The translations under genes and the position numbers were made by a program. Source: Aeromonas bestiarum (GTDB lineage Bacteria > Pseudomonadota > Gammaproteobacteria > Enterobacterales > Aeromonadaceae). From it: a DNA stretch of 64,000 nucleotides. The notes beneath the pieces are model-generated. The model saw only the letters and a program-made list of their open reading frames with translations, did not search any database and was not told where the DNA came from. The stretch covers positions 218,175 through 282,174 of the forward strand of contig NZ_CDDA01000008.1 in NCBI RefSeq assembly GCF_000819745.1, in the 5' to 3' direction. This document shows positions 1 to 8,269 of the stretch, in pieces. The first letter of the stretch is position 1; each line of letters opens with the position of its first letter.

Positions 1-314
1 GCGCAAATGGCCGCCCGCCAGCGGCCGAGCGCCGCCTGCTCCCTGAGCAGGTCGATGGCGAGCGGCGTATCGCGGATCGCTTCGCTGCCGGGCAAACCGC
101 CCGGCACGACTATGGCTTCGAAGTCACGGCTGGCCAGCTCGTCGATATGATAGTCAGCGACCAGCTGCACCCCGCGGGAGGCGCGGATCTGGCGCAGACC
201 GGCCGGACAGCAGGAGGCGAGCAGCACCTCGATGCGGGCGCGCACCAGGGTGTCGACGATGGCGACCGTCTCTATCTCTTCCGAGCCCGGGGCTACCAAT
301 ACCAGCACTGTCAT
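1..314 (-). CDS. yajL: YajL, DJ-1/PfpI-family protein (partial)
   Basis: The first 104 codons of a DJ-1/PfpI-superfamily protein; the 3' end lies outside the window. The start ATG is at 312-314 on the minus strand. The product begins MTVLVLVAPGSEEIE, has the PGG turn (VVPGGLPGSEA), and runs up to the nucleophile-elbow segment AAIC near the window edge, where the family keeps its reactive cysteine. YajL of E. coli is a cytoplasmic oxidative-stress chaperone reported to act as a protein deglycase. It lies 35 bp upstream of panE in the same direction reading leftward, and yajQ is next to the pair, as in E. coli. The identity is from family resemblance; function is inferred. Confidence 0.85.
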   Translation of the reverse strand, partial: MTVLVLVAPGSEEIETVAIVDTLVRARIEVLLASCCPAGLRQIRASRGVQLVADYHIDELASRDFEAIVVPGGLPGSEAIRDTPLAIDLLREQAALGRWRAAIC

Positions 315-349
315 ACTGCACTCCTTAGTTGCCCGCGATCTCGCCGGGC

Positions 350-1282
350 TCAGCTCTTCTCTTTGATGGCCTGATAGAGGCCCTGATTGACCGGCACCGC
401 GATGCCGTGCCGGGCGGCCCTGGCCAGCAGGAAGCCGGTGATGGCCTCGATCTCGGTCTCCCGGCCCAGCTCCATGTCCTGATACATGGAAGAGTAATTG
501 TCGGCAGTGAGCTCCACCACCGTCATGGCGCGGCGCAGCAGCTCATCGCTGCTGGTGGGCTGGCCTTCGGCCTGCATCACGTCCGCCACTTCCACGCAGA
601 TCTGTTGCAGGACATCGGCGAAGCGGGGGCCGGCCAGCTCACCATTCTTGAGTTTATAGAGCGCGGTCAGCGGATTGATGGCGCAGTTGATGGCGAGTTT
701 TTGCCACTGGCGAGCCAGGATCTGCTCATCCCAACCGGCCTGACCGAGGGCGGCACCGAGGTCGTCCGCCAGGGCGGCATGGGCCTTGGCAGCCTCATTG
801 ACCGGGCCGAGCCAGGTTTCACCCTTGCCGGTATGGCGGAACACGAAGTGGCCGCTTTGCATGGCGCCATGGCTGGTGACACCCGCGATGACAGGGTTAT
901 GGGGGAACAGCTGGACCACCTGCTCGGCTATGCCCATGCCGTTGTGCAGCAGCACTATGGGCACGCCTGCCGCCAGCTTGCCCACCAGCGGCGTCAGGGC
1001 CGACACCACCTGACCAGCCTTGGTCATCACCAGCAGACGCTTGATCTGGCCGGGCTGGCTGATGAAACCGCGTTCGATGGCGATCAGCTGGGTATGGCCC
1101 TCCAGCGAGGTGAAGTCGATCCCGGGATGCAGGGTCGAACGGTGACGATCGCGCAGCAAGACGCGGGTAGGTTGACCGCTTAGAGTCAGCAGGGAGGCGA
1201 AGACGCCACCCAGGGCGCCGCAGCCCAGCAGTGACCATTGGGGGGAGGAGGGCAGTCGGGAACTCTGTAATCCGCTTGGCAT
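350..1282 (-). CDS. panE: 2-dehydropantoate 2-reductase
   Basis: Ketopantoate reductase makes pantoate for coenzyme A with NADPH in the cytoplasm. The product is about 310 residues, like the family norm of about 300. Near the N-terminus is the nucleotide-binding loop GCGALGG (residues 20-26). The central HNGMG segment and a C-terminal helical domain containing ELTADNYSSMYQD match the ketopantoate-binding half. I chose ATG at 1282; a TTG four codons upstream (1294) is in frame, and neither has a strong ribosome site. The first 15 residues before the Rossmann strand are longer than in E. coli PanE, so the true start is somewhat uncertain. Confidence 0.9.
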   Translation of the reverse strand: MPSGLQSSRLPSSPQWSLLGCGALGGVFASLLTLSGQPTRVLLRDRHRSTLHPGIDFTSLEGHTQLIAIERGFISQPGQIKRLLVMTKAGQVVSALTPLVGKLAAGVPIVLLHNGMGIAEQVVQLFPHNPVIAGVTSHGAMQSGHFVFRHTGKGETWLGPVNEAAKAHAALADDLGAALGQAGWDEQILARQWQKLAINCAINPLTALYKLKNGELAGPRFADVLQQICVEVADVMQAEGQPTSSDELLRRAMTVVELTADNYSSMYQDMELGRETEIEAITGFLLARAARHGIAVPVNQGLYQAIKEKS

Positions 1283-1483
1283 GGAGAGACTCAATCAAGG
1301 TAGGGGTTGCATTCCGGTCAACCGCCCGCCGGGGATAAGTGAAGATGTCGCGTGGCGGACACTAACGGGTCTCGCCATTCCTGTGCGCAGGGGATTCTAG
1401 CAGAGCAACCCCATCGAAATCAGCAAATTTGCCGGTTTTCTGGTAGATTTGCCCCCTTATAGCGCAACATGAGGAGCCCTGAC

Positions 1484-1966
1484 ATGCCGTCATTCGATAT
1501 TGTCTCTGAAGTCAAAATGAACGAGGTGTTGAACGCCGTCGATAACGCCAATCGTGAACTGGCGACCCGTTTCGATTTTCGTGGTGTTGAAGCCAGCTTC
1601 GAGCTGAACAAGGAAGAAGTGAAGCTGGAGGCCGATGCCGACTTCCAGCTCAAGCAAATGGTCGAGATCCTGCGCGCAGCCCTGCTCAAGCGCAACATCG
1701 AGAACAGCTCAATGGACGTGGGCGACAGCGTTCACTCCGGCAAGCGTTTCCACCTGAACGTCAAGTTCAAGCAGGGGATCGAGAAAGAGATCGCCAAGAA
1801 GCTGGTGAAGCTGATCAAGGATTCCAAGATCAAGGTGCAGGTTGCCATTCAGGGTGATGAAGTGCGCGTCACCGGCAAGAAGCGTGACGATTTGCAGGAG
1901 GCCATGGCGCTGGTACGTGGTGCCGAGCTGGGTCAGCCGATGCAGTTCCAGAATTTCCGCGATTGA
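1484..1966 (+). CDS. yajQ: YajQ-family nucleotide-binding protein
   Basis: A 160-residue cytoplasmic protein of the YajQ (UPF0234) family, starting [15 protein letters not shown], with two ferredoxin-like halves. Family members bind nucleotides; the Xanthomonas homologue binds cyclic-di-GMP and works with a transcription factor. Length fits E. coli YajQ (163). The ATG at 1484 is preceded by GAGGAG (1471-1476); an in-frame ATG at 1469 would swallow that ribosome site, so the shorter form is preferred. Transcribed divergently from panE-yajL and followed by a strong terminator shared with tsx. Whether this copy binds c-di-GMP is not visible from sequence, although the window also carries a GGDEF cyclase. 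Confidence 0.92.
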   Translation: MPSFDIVSEVKMNEVLNAVDNANRELATRFDFRGVEASFELNKEEVKLEADADFQLKQMVEILRAALLKRNIENSSMDVGDSVHSGKRFHLNVKFKQGIEKEIAKKLVKLIKDSKIKVQVAIQGDEVRVTGKKRDDLQEAMALVRGAELGQPMQFQNFRD

Positions 1967-2046
1967 TGACGGGCGGGAGGGTTCGGCCTTCCCCCTTGTG
2001 CGACCGCCACGCGGTGCGACAGTAAAAGGTTCGATGACAGAGCCAT

Positions 2047-2077
2047 AAAAAAACCGGAGCAGCTGCTCCGGTTTTTT
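2047..2077. terminator. Bidirectional terminator between yajQ and tsx
   Basis: A perfect 20-bp palindrome (ACCGGAGCAG/CTGCTCCGGT, 2053-2072) is flanked by A-rich sequence on the left and six T on the right. It would stop both rightward yajQ and leftward tsx transcripts... tsx ends at 2099, so the leftward transcript reaches it directly. Confidence 0.92.
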
Positions 2078-2098
2078 GTATCCGCATTACCCGTTCTA

Positions 2099-2941
2099 TC
2101 AGAACTTGTAGGTAACGGAGAAGTAGTGGCTGAAGCCAGAGCTCTTCCAGGGGGTACCGTCGTAGGCGGTAGAGCCATCTTTGGTGCCGTAGGCATCCAT
2201 GAAGTACTTCAGGCCGTAACCGACAGCGTAGCGGTCAGAGTGCCAGTAGATACCGTGGAAGGTCGCCAGGTTGTCGCTGGTACGGTCGGCACGGTCGTGG
2301 GTGTCCAGATCGAAGGCGTAATCCAGGTAGCCCTGGTAGGAGACGAAGCTGCCGTTGCTGAAGGTGTAGAAAGGCTTGAACCAGTTCATGGCGAACCAGT
2401 AACCGTTCCACTCACCTTCTTCTTCGGTGAAGAACTGGTTTTCGGTGGCGTGGCGGGCATACAGGTTCATACCCACTTTACCGAACCAAGGCACCTGTAC
2501 GTCAGCACCCAGACCGATCATGTTTTCCATCTGGTTGTCGCCGATGTTGTTCAGGGAGGCGATGTACACCTCTTGCACCGGGCCGAAGGAGAGATCTTTA
2601 CCAGTCAGCGCATCCAGAGACATACGCGGCGCAAACTTCATGAAGAGGTTCTGACCCTTGTGCTTGTCGCTGTGACGGGAATCGAAGATGTCGAACACAT
2701 CGACGTAACCGTACAGGTCAAACAGACCGGAACGACCGCCAAATTCCATTTCGAAGTAGGTGTCGTTGTAATCTTCTGCACCAGTGGTGAAAGGACGTTG
2801 GTCGATGGTATGCATGACGTTGAACTGCATCCACTTGTAATCGTTCTTGTGGATGTCACCGCTGTAGTCAGCAGCGAAGGCCGGGGTGGCGGCAGCAGCC
2901 AGCAGACCGGCAGCGATCAGAGTCTTGGTAAATTTGGCCAT
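2099..2941 (-). CDS. tsx: Nucleoside-specific outer membrane channel Tsx-like
   Basis: A 280-residue outer-membrane beta-barrel of the Tsx (OmpK/Tsx) family, used for nucleoside uptake and often a phage or colicin receptor. An N-terminal signal peptide (MAKFTKTLIAAGLLAAA, cleavage after AFA) is followed by mature ADYSGDIHKNDYKWMQFN, and the protein ends in aromatic F (SVTYKF), the signature for BAM-dependent insertion. Many alternating Tyr/Trp/Phe strands are seen. The start at 2941 is the Met right before the signal peptide and follows AAGAGACC; a longer in-frame start 16 codons upstream would spoil the signal peptide. A CRP-type site lies upstream. The channel family is clear; substrate range is inferred. 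Confidence 0.9.
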   Translation of the reverse strand: MAKFTKTLIAAGLLAAAATPAFAADYSGDIHKNDYKWMQFNVMHTIDQRPFTTGAEDYNDTYFEMEFGGRSGLFDLYGYVDVFDIFDSRHSDKHKGQNLFMKFAPRMSLDALTGKDLSFGPVQEVYIASLNNIGDNQMENMIGLGADVQVPWFGKVGMNLYARHATENQFFTEEEGEWNGYWFAMNWFKPFYTFSNGSFVSYQGYLDYAFDLDTHDRADRTSDNLATFHGIYWHSDRYAVGYGLKYFMDAYGTKDGSTAYDGTPWKSSGFSHYFSVTYKF

Positions 2942-3059
2942 TTTATTGGTCTCTTGTGCGTTAGTTGAGGTTTTCCGTAGCCTGCCCACAAGGAGCGGAA
3001 GGGATTCTAGCCAAATAAATTCATCGGAGAAACAAGAGCCGGGGAACTTTATTCGGAAG

Positions 3060-3075
3060 TGTGAATCTAATCACC
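3060..3075 (-). promoter_or_regulatory. CRP-binding site upstream of tsx
   Basis: TGTGA-ATCTAA-TCACC matches nine of ten conserved positions of the CRP consensus TGTGA-N6-TCACA. It lies about 119 bp upstream of the tsx start in the gap after ampG. In E. coli, tsx is controlled by CRP with CytR, so this position makes sense. I could not define a convincing CytR half-site or the promoter core. Confidence 0.65.
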
Positions 3076-3097
3076 CCCAATTTCACGCAAACGCTTG

Positions 3098-4477
3098 CTA
3101 TTTATCCTGTTGCAAGAGCAAGTCTCTTCCTCGTTTGGCAACCAGCACGATCAGGATCAACACCGGAATGCCGAGCAGGCTGGTGCCGACAAAGAAGGTG
3201 CTGTAGCCGAACTGTTCGACGAAACGCCCGGAAAAACCTGCCAGCAGCTTGGGCATCAGCAGCATGACGGAGCTGAACAGGGCGTACTGGGTGGCGGAGA
3301 AGGCCACGTTGGTCAGGCTCGACAGATAGGTCACGAAGGCGGCCGTCGCTATGCCGGCGCTGAGGTTGTCGACCGAGATGATCAGGGTCAGCAGCTCCAG
3401 GTTGTGGCCCACTTCGTTGAGCAGGGCGAACAGCAGATTGGTGCTGGCGGTGAGCAGGGCGCCGAGGAACAGGATGCGCAGGGTGCCAAAGCGCATCACC
3501 AGCACGCCCCCCAGGGCGGCCCCCACCAGCGTCATGATGACGCCATACACCTTGGTGATGGTGGCCACTTCCGTCTTGCTGAACTGCAGGTCCACGTAGA
3601 AGCTGTTGGACATCACCCCCATCACCACATCCGAGATGCGATAACAGGCGATGAGCCCCAGGATCAGCATGGCCGAGCCGCCGTAACGGCGGAAGAAATC
3701 GGCAAACGGACACCAGATGGCCTCGTAGATCCAGGCGCCGATGCCGGCCAGCGAGGTGGGCCAGCCACGGGAGAGCAGCAGCGCCTTGCGCGCCTCCTGC
3801 TGATCGTTCTGACCGGCGAGATCTATGTCCGGTTCGTGGCAGATCAGGGTGGTGATGACGCCGAGGGACATGAGCCCCGCCATCAGCAGATAGGTGAGTT
3901 GCCAGCCACGGTAGTCATAGCCGCTGTTGCTGCCGAGCCAGGCCGCCAGTGCCAGTGCCCCCGCGCCGGCCATGATCATCGCCAGCCGGTAACCCGTCAT
4001 GTAGGAGGCCGCCATGGCCGCCTGCAACCGCTCCGGCGCCGACTCGATGCGATAGGCGTCGATGACTATGTCCTGCGTCGCGGAGCAAAACGCCACCAGC
4101 AGGGCAAACAGGGCGAGCTGGGCGAGCTGGGTCTTGGGATCGCAATAGGCCATGCCCACCAGCGAGAGGGCAATCAGCAGCTGGGAGAGCAGCATCCAGC
4201 TGCGGCGCCGCCCCAGCCAGCGGGAGAGCAGCGGCAGCGGCATCCGGTCAACCAGCGGCGACCACAGCCATTTGAAGCCATAGGCCAGCGCCACCCAGCT
4301 CATGTAGCCGATGTCGGTCAGGCTGACATCGGCCTCGCGCAGCCAGAACGAGAGGGTGCCAAACACCAGCAGCAGAGGCAGGCCGGACGAGAAACCCATG
4401 GCAAACAGTATGAGGACCCGAGTCTCAAGGTAGACGGCGAGCGAGTCTCGCCAGCTCGGTGTGCGGACAGTGTTCAA
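3098..4477 (-). CDS. ampG: AmpG-family muropeptide permease (MFS)
   Basis: An inner-membrane major-facilitator permease that imports GlcNAc-anhydro-muropeptides for cell-wall recycling; in Aeromonas-like bacteria this feeds beta-lactamase induction. About 459 residues with 12 or more hydrophobic segments. The N-terminal signature ASGLPL-type stretch (GFSSGLPLLLVFGTL) and KWLWSPLVDR loop match AmpG, as does the GRRRSW loop. I chose TTG at 4477 because AGAGGAG sits seven bases before it; an ATG at 4540 is in frame but lacks a good ribosome site. It is last in the leftward block rlmG-yajG-ppiA-unknown-ampG; yajG and ampG are also neighbours in E. coli. Confidence 0.88.
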   Translation of the reverse strand: MNTVRTPSWRDSLAVYLETRVLILFAMGFSSGLPLLLVFGTLSFWLREADVSLTDIGYMSWVALAYGFKWLWSPLVDRMPLPLLSRWLGRRRSWMLLSQLLIALSLVGMAYCDPKTQLAQLALFALLVAFCSATQDIVIDAYRIESAPERLQAAMAASYMTGYRLAMIMAGAGALALAAWLGSNSGYDYRGWQLTYLLMAGLMSLGVITTLICHEPDIDLAGQNDQQEARKALLLSRGWPTSLAGIGAWIYEAIWCPFADFFRRYGGSAMLILGLIACYRISDVVMGVMSNSFYVDLQFSKTEVATITKVYGVIMTLVGAALGGVLVMRFGTLRILFLGALLTASTNLLFALLNEVGHNLELLTLIISVDNLSAGIATAAFVTYLSSLTNVAFSATQYALFSSVMLLMPKLLAGFSGRFVEQFGYSTFFVGTSLLGIPVLILIVLVAKRGRDLLLQQDK

Positions 4478-4562
4478 ATACCTGACTCCTCTGGGAAAAT
4501 TGCGCCATTTTGTCAGGTTCGAGGGGGATAGCCAAGGCAAGCCGAGCGTGGCGGGTCTGGAT

Positions 4563-4892
4563 TCAGGGGCGCGAACCCATGCAGTGGCGCGGGCAGGGGC
4601 CCTCGGTGGTCAGATAGTTGGCGCATTCCATCAGCTGCAGGCGCAGCCAGACGTCGGCGATGATCTGCTGCTCATCCCACTGATGCAGGCTGTGCAGCAG
4701 GTGCCAGAACACCCCTTCCCGGTCGGTGGCCGGTTGTTTGTCTGCGGGTATATGGGGCAAGTCTTGCCAGTGGGAGAGGAGCTGCCAGCTCAAGTCTTCC
4801 AACTGCTGATAGGGGATTTCTCGTGCCAGAAAATGACGAACCGCCTGGGCCAGCGGGACTGTGTGTTGGGCTAGGTACTCGTTGCAGGTCAC
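4563..4892 (-). CDS. Conserved small protein of unknown function
   Basis: A 109-residue soluble, Trp- and His-rich, mostly helical protein with no signal peptide or membrane segment. It ends in a short cysteine pair (CPRHCMGSRP); another Cys is near the start (residue 3) and one in LMECANYL. I do not recognise the family. GTG at 4892 is chosen as start because AAGGAGG lies five bases upstream; the longer in-frame ORF upstream has no ribosome site and low-complexity sequence. It sits between ppiA and ampG in the same direction and is probably co-transcribed. The Cys/His set could bind a metal, but that is a guess. Confidence 0.65.
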   Translation of the reverse strand: MTCNEYLAQHTVPLAQAVRHFLAREIPYQQLEDLSWQLLSHWQDLPHIPADKQPATDREGVFWHLLHSLHQWDEQQIIADVWLRLQLMECANYLTTEGPCPRHCMGSRP

Positions 4893-5008
4893 CGGAACCT
4901 CCTTCTCCTCATGTGGGCCATACCCCGGGAACATGGGGCAAGGCCAGAGTATAGAAAGGGGCGCCGGTGACCCGGGCAAAGACGCGGCGGAATGTGATCC
5001 GGCCCGCG

Positions 5009-5560
5009 TTATTTCTCCGCCAGCAACACCACCTTCTTCAGGATGATGGGGCTGGTGGGCACGTCGTTGGCGCGCAGGGTGGAGCTGTAACCCGTCTGCA
5101 CCTGGGCCAGCTTGTCCAGCACTTCCATGCCCTGCACCACCTGGCCGAACACGGTATAACCGGCGCCGGCATTGGCGTTGAGGTTGTTGTTGTCGGTCAG
5201 GTTGAAGTAGAACTGGCGGGTGGCGCTGTCCACGGCCTGGGTGCGGGCCATGGCGATGCTGCCACGCTTGTTGGGCAAGCCTCCCTTGGACTCGTTGACC
5301 ACGGGATCCAGGGTCGGCAGTTGCTGGAACTGCTGGTTATAGCCGCCCCCCTGCACTACGAAGTCCTGGATCACCCGGTGGAACAGGCTGCCGTCATAGC
5401 TGCCGTCCGCCACGTAGCGCAGGAAGTTTTTCACCGTCTGCGGCGCCTGCTTGGAGGCCAGCTCCACCACTATGTTGCCGTGGTTGGTCTCCATCCTGAC
5501 CTTGGGGCCGGCGAACGCCAGCGGGGCGATCAGCATGGCCAGTAACCAGAGTTTTTTCAT
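5009..5560 (-). CDS. ppiA: Periplasmic peptidyl-prolyl cis-trans isomerase A (cyclophilin)
   Basis: A 183-residue cyclophilin that speeds proline isomerisation during folding in the periplasm. Signal peptide MKKLWLLAMLIAPLAFA precedes the mature GPKVRMETNHGNIVVEL strand. Catalytic and substrate-groove motifs are present: FHRVIQDFVVQGG (Arg in FHR), RGSIAMAR, QFYFNL and YTVFGQV. Length matches E. coli PpiA (190). The ATG has GAGGAGAG just upstream. It follows yajG by 14 bp and is in the same transcription block. PpiA and cytosolic PpiB are close; the signal peptide decides for the periplasmic form. Confidence 0.92.
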   Translation of the reverse strand: MKKLWLLAMLIAPLAFAGPKVRMETNHGNIVVELASKQAPQTVKNFLRYVADGSYDGSLFHRVIQDFVVQGGGYNQQFQQLPTLDPVVNESKGGLPNKRGSIAMARTQAVDSATRQFYFNLTDNNNLNANAGAGYTVFGQVVQGMEVLDKLAQVQTGYSSTLRANDVPTSPIILKKVVLLAEK

Positions 5561-5574
5561 TTGACTCTCCTCGC

Positions 5575-6150
5575 TCAGCTCGGCTGACCCTTGAGATAAC
5601 CACGCAGGGCATTGTCCGCCATGATCTGTTGCAGCAGGCTGCCCAGCTGCTGGTTCAGGATGGATTCCAGCTCGGCCATGGTCGGTTCACCCGGACCTTC
5701 CTTGCTGGAGGACATGTTGAACTGCTTGGTCAGCTTGCTGCCCTGGAAGTCGGCCATCACCTGCAGGCTGACGCGGGACTTGGTGACATAGGTGAAGGTT
5801 TTCTCTTCCACCGTGACCGCGGCGCTGGAGATGGCCAGGGTCAGGTTGGTGGTACCGCTGTTGCCCACTTCCAGCCCCTGGCTGCGCAGGCCTTCGGCCA
5901 GTTTCTCGGCCAGCAGGTTGTTGAGCTGCTGCTCGCTGTTGACCAGCACGGCGGCCTTCTCTTTCTTCTTGATGGAGAAGACGTAGGCGGCTTCACGCTT
6001 GTCGACCCCTTCCAGGGTGATGCGGTTGCCCGAGTAGTACTGCTGATTGGAAGGAATAACCTGCGGGTTGAGCAGGGCGGTTTCCGGCCAGTGAGTCGCA
6101 CAACCACCCAGCGTCAGGGCGGCCAGCAGCAAGAGTGACTTTTTCATCAT
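5575..6150 (-). CDS. yajG: YajG-family lipoprotein
   Basis: A 191-residue lipoprotein. The N-terminal signal MMKKSLLLLAALTLGGCATH contains a lipobox (LGGC), giving a lipidated Cys around residue 17. The rest resembles E. coli YajG: an early TLEGVDKREAAYVFSI strand, LNNLLAEKLAEGLRSQGLEV helix, and a C-terminal helical tail. Function is unknown in the family. Two ATG codons are adjacent (6150 and 6147), both reached by AAAGGAAA. In E. coli yajG lies next to ampG and bolA, as here, so an envelope or cell-wall link is plausible but unproven. Confidence 0.85.
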   Translation of the reverse strand: MMKKSLLLLAALTLGGCATHWPETALLNPQVIPSNQQYYSGNRITLEGVDKREAAYVFSIKKKEKAAVLVNSEQQLNNLLAEKLAEGLRSQGLEVGNSGTTNLTLAISSAAVTVEEKTFTYVTKSRVSLQVMADFQGSKLTKQFNMSSSKEGPGEPTMAELESILNQQLGSLLQQIMADNALRGYLKGQPS

Positions 6151-6171
6151 GGGTTTCCTTTAGCTTTCTGT

Positions 6172-7338
6172 TTAGCGTTTGATGGCTTTCAAAATAACGA
6201 ATTTGCTGTTCGACGCAACGACTTGTGCATTGGCAAACAGGCGCTTGAGTTTGTTGTGATAATCCAGGTGACGGTTGCCTACTATCCAGAGTTCGCCCCC
6301 CTGGGGCAACACCCGGTGGGCATCGCTGAACATCTGCCAGGCGATATGATCGGTGATCGCCTGCAACTGATGGAAGGGCGGGTTGCAGAGGATCCGATCC
6401 GCCGAGCCGACTTCCACCCCATCGAGACAGTTGTTGACCATGAAGCGGGCGCGGGGCAGGGCATCCGGCAGATTGTGTTCGACGTTGAGCAGCGCCGAGG
6501 CGACCGCCATGTGGGATTCGTCGATGAAGGTCACCTCCACCTCGGCATCCCGCGCCAGCAGCGCCAGCCCTAGTACACCGTTGCCGCAACCCAGATCGAT
6601 CACCTTGCGCGCACTGTGCACCGGCAGGTTGTCCAGCATAAAGCGGGCGCCTATATCCAGGCTAGTGCGCGAAAACACATTGGCATGGTTGTGGATGAGC
6701 ATGTCGGTGCCCTCCAGCGGCCAGACCGTGGGAAAGGGATTGGCCAGCACGGGGCGTTCGGCGGGCGTAGCGGCCGGGGTGCAATGAATGAGGCGTGCCT
6801 TCTTCCAGGCCAGCGAGGTGCGGGTCGGCCCCAGGTATTTTTCAAACAGCGCCAGAGTGGAGCTGTGAATGTCCTTGGCCTTGCCGGCGGCGAGGATGCG
6901 GGTGGCCGGGGTTGCCACCAGGCGCAGGGCCAGCAGTTGCTGTTCCAGCAGCGCCTGATACTTGGAGACCTTGATCACCACCAGCACGGGGGCTGCAGGC
7001 AATGGCGCCAGCGCATCCTGCAGCGTGATGGCATGGGGATCCAGCCCGTTCTCCGCGAGGTTGGCCAGGGTGGCCCGCTCGCTGATATGGGAGTCGCTCA
7101 CACAGACAGGGGCATGGCCGTGCAGGTAGGCGGCCAGGGCCCCGAAGCCGTCATTCATGATGATGACGGGGCCGGTCTGCTCGAGTGGCGCCTCTGCCAG
7201 GGTATTGATCAGGTACTCGTCTGCCGCATCCCAGGCCTGCAACGGATCCTGGCTCTGGCGTGGATAGCGATACAGGGTCAGACGACAATGAGCCGTGTCG
7301 AGAAGGGTTTGCATAAGCGAAGCGTCCAGATGATTCAT
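6172..7338 (-). CDS. rlmG: 23S rRNA (guanine-1835-N2)-methyltransferase
   Basis: A SAM-dependent methyltransferase that makes m2G1835 in 23S rRNA. The 388 residues form two Rossmann-like halves: a degenerate N-terminal domain (AADEYLINTL, NDGFGALAAYL) and a catalytic C-terminal domain with SAM loop DLGCGNGVLGLALL and the active NPPFHQ motif. The IHNHANVFSRTSLDIGARF linker is typical of RlmG/RsmC, and overall resemblance is closer to RlmG. ATG at 7338 is preferred to an in-frame TTG eight codons upstream, since it matches the family start, although the ribosome site is weak. It is divergent from bolA and heads the leftward block. Confidence 0.9.
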   Translation of the reverse strand: MNHLDASLMQTLLDTAHCRLTLYRYPRQSQDPLQAWDAADEYLINTLAEAPLEQTGPVIIMNDGFGALAAYLHGHAPVCVSDSHISERATLANLAENGLDPHAITLQDALAPLPAAPVLVVIKVSKYQALLEQQLLALRLVATPATRILAAGKAKDIHSSTLALFEKYLGPTRTSLAWKKARLIHCTPAATPAERPVLANPFPTVWPLEGTDMLIHNHANVFSRTSLDIGARFMLDNLPVHSARKVIDLGCGNGVLGLALLARDAEVEVTFIDESHMAVASALLNVEHNLPDALPRARFMVNNCLDGVEVGSADRILCNPPFHQLQAITDHIAWQMFSDAHRVLPQGGELWIVGNRHLDYHNKLKRLFANAQVVASNSKFVILKAIKR

Positions 7339-7514
7339 AAAACAGGCGCCAGCGGGGCGCAAAGTGGCGCTATTCTAGCGGGGGCGGAGAATTTCACCAG
7401 CCCGGCGGCACCGGGTGAGGGGCAAAACCGCGCTCCTTTTCCCGTGCCGGACGATTTCGTCATACCGCCAACCCTGGCTACAATGGCCGGACATCCATTT
7501 TGGGAGTTTTGCTC

Positions 7515-7829
7515 GTGACCATGCAACAACAGATCGAGGCCAAGCTGGCCGCTGCCTTGTCCCCCAGCCACCTGGAGGTGATCAACGAAAGCTACATGCA
7601 CAGGGTTGCGCCGGGCTCAGAGAGCCATTTCAAGGTGGTGGTGGTGAGTCAGGCCTTCGAGGGCCAGCGACTGCTGGCCCGCCATCGCCAGGTCAATGGG
7701 GTGCTGGCCGACGAGCTGGCGGGTGCCATTCATGCACTGGCGCTGCATACCTATACGGAGCAGGAGTGGCAGCAACGGGAACAGGCGCCGACGACCCCGA
7801 GTTGCGTCAGCAAGAATGGCCCGGCCTAA
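7515..7829 (+). CDS. bolA: BolA-family transcriptional/iron-sulfur regulator
   Basis: A 104-residue BolA protein. The core [26 protein letters not shown] and [30 protein letters not shown] holds the conserved glycine, the HFKV strand and the C-terminal His of BolA (class with helix-turn-helix-like fold). BolA binds monothiol glutaredoxins and DNA and affects cell shape and biofilm. I chose GTG at 7515 because GGGAG lies eight bases before it; ATG at 7521 and TTG at 7500 are alternatives. A weak -10 (TACAAT, 7478-7483) sits upstream. The C-terminal tail PTTPSC is like E. coli SPPC. Confidence 0.9.
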   Translation: MTMQQQIEAKLAAALSPSHLEVINESYMHRVAPGSESHFKVVVVSQAFEGQRLLARHRQVNGVLADELAGAIHALALHTYTEQEWQQREQAPTTPSCVSKNGPA

Positions 7830-8269
7830 GGCTATTGACGAGTTGATTACTCAATCCTCGATTAGTTAACAATTAATAAACGTTTTTTGGCGGCGCCCCG
7901 AGTCCTGGCTCGTGGCGTCGCTCTCCCGCCAAGACATCAAAATTTCTAATCTATTTTTGAACATAAACGCCATTACCTATTTTGGGGTATTAATGGCTAA
8001 CTCGAGGCAAATCCTGAGGTTTAGTGAAGAAATCGGCGTGATTAAATTTCGATGATTTTGTGATAGAGCGGGGATTTTCCCCATTTTGCATGGCAGTAAA
8101 CTTGCCATAAGTGCTAAACTCAGGCGCTTTTGAATGACCCTGTATGTTGCTGATTTGTTTGTTTCTTCGACATTTTTTCGCAACATGAACGGGCTCATTC
8201 AACAACTCGTCGTGATGTATTTCTCGGCGCTAACCAACCTGTCTTCCCTTAACGGTAGTGCAAGTGAGT
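7830..8269. other. 440-bp non-coding leader region between bolA and nqrA
   Basis: AT-rich compared with its neighbours and without a convincing ORF (short minus-strand frames here lack ribosome sites). It should hold the nqr operon promoter. Two dyads are visible: GGGGATTTTCCCC (8070-8082) and ATGGCA-N7-TGCCAT (8090-8108), only 7 bp apart. No clear sigma-70 core could be fixed with standard spacing. Near 7890-7930 weak GC-rich complementarity may end bolA. Confidence 0.5.
8070..8108. promoter_or_regulatory. Paired palindromes upstream of nqrA (possible operator)
   Basis: GGGGA-TTT-TCCCC and ATGGCA-GTAAACT-TGCCAT are two consecutive inverted repeats about 160 to 200 bp before the nqrA start. 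The dyad symmetry is seen directly; the protein that would bind is not known, and no regulator gene is next to it. Confidence 0.35.

Noticed and set aside
3095-4531. A 478-codon frame antisense to ampG
   Set aside because: Gln/His/Gly-rich shadow of a membrane-protein gene; no homology pattern.
8060-8075. CRP site TGTGATAGAGCGGGGA before nqrA
   Set aside because: Only the left half matches; the right half has no TCACA.
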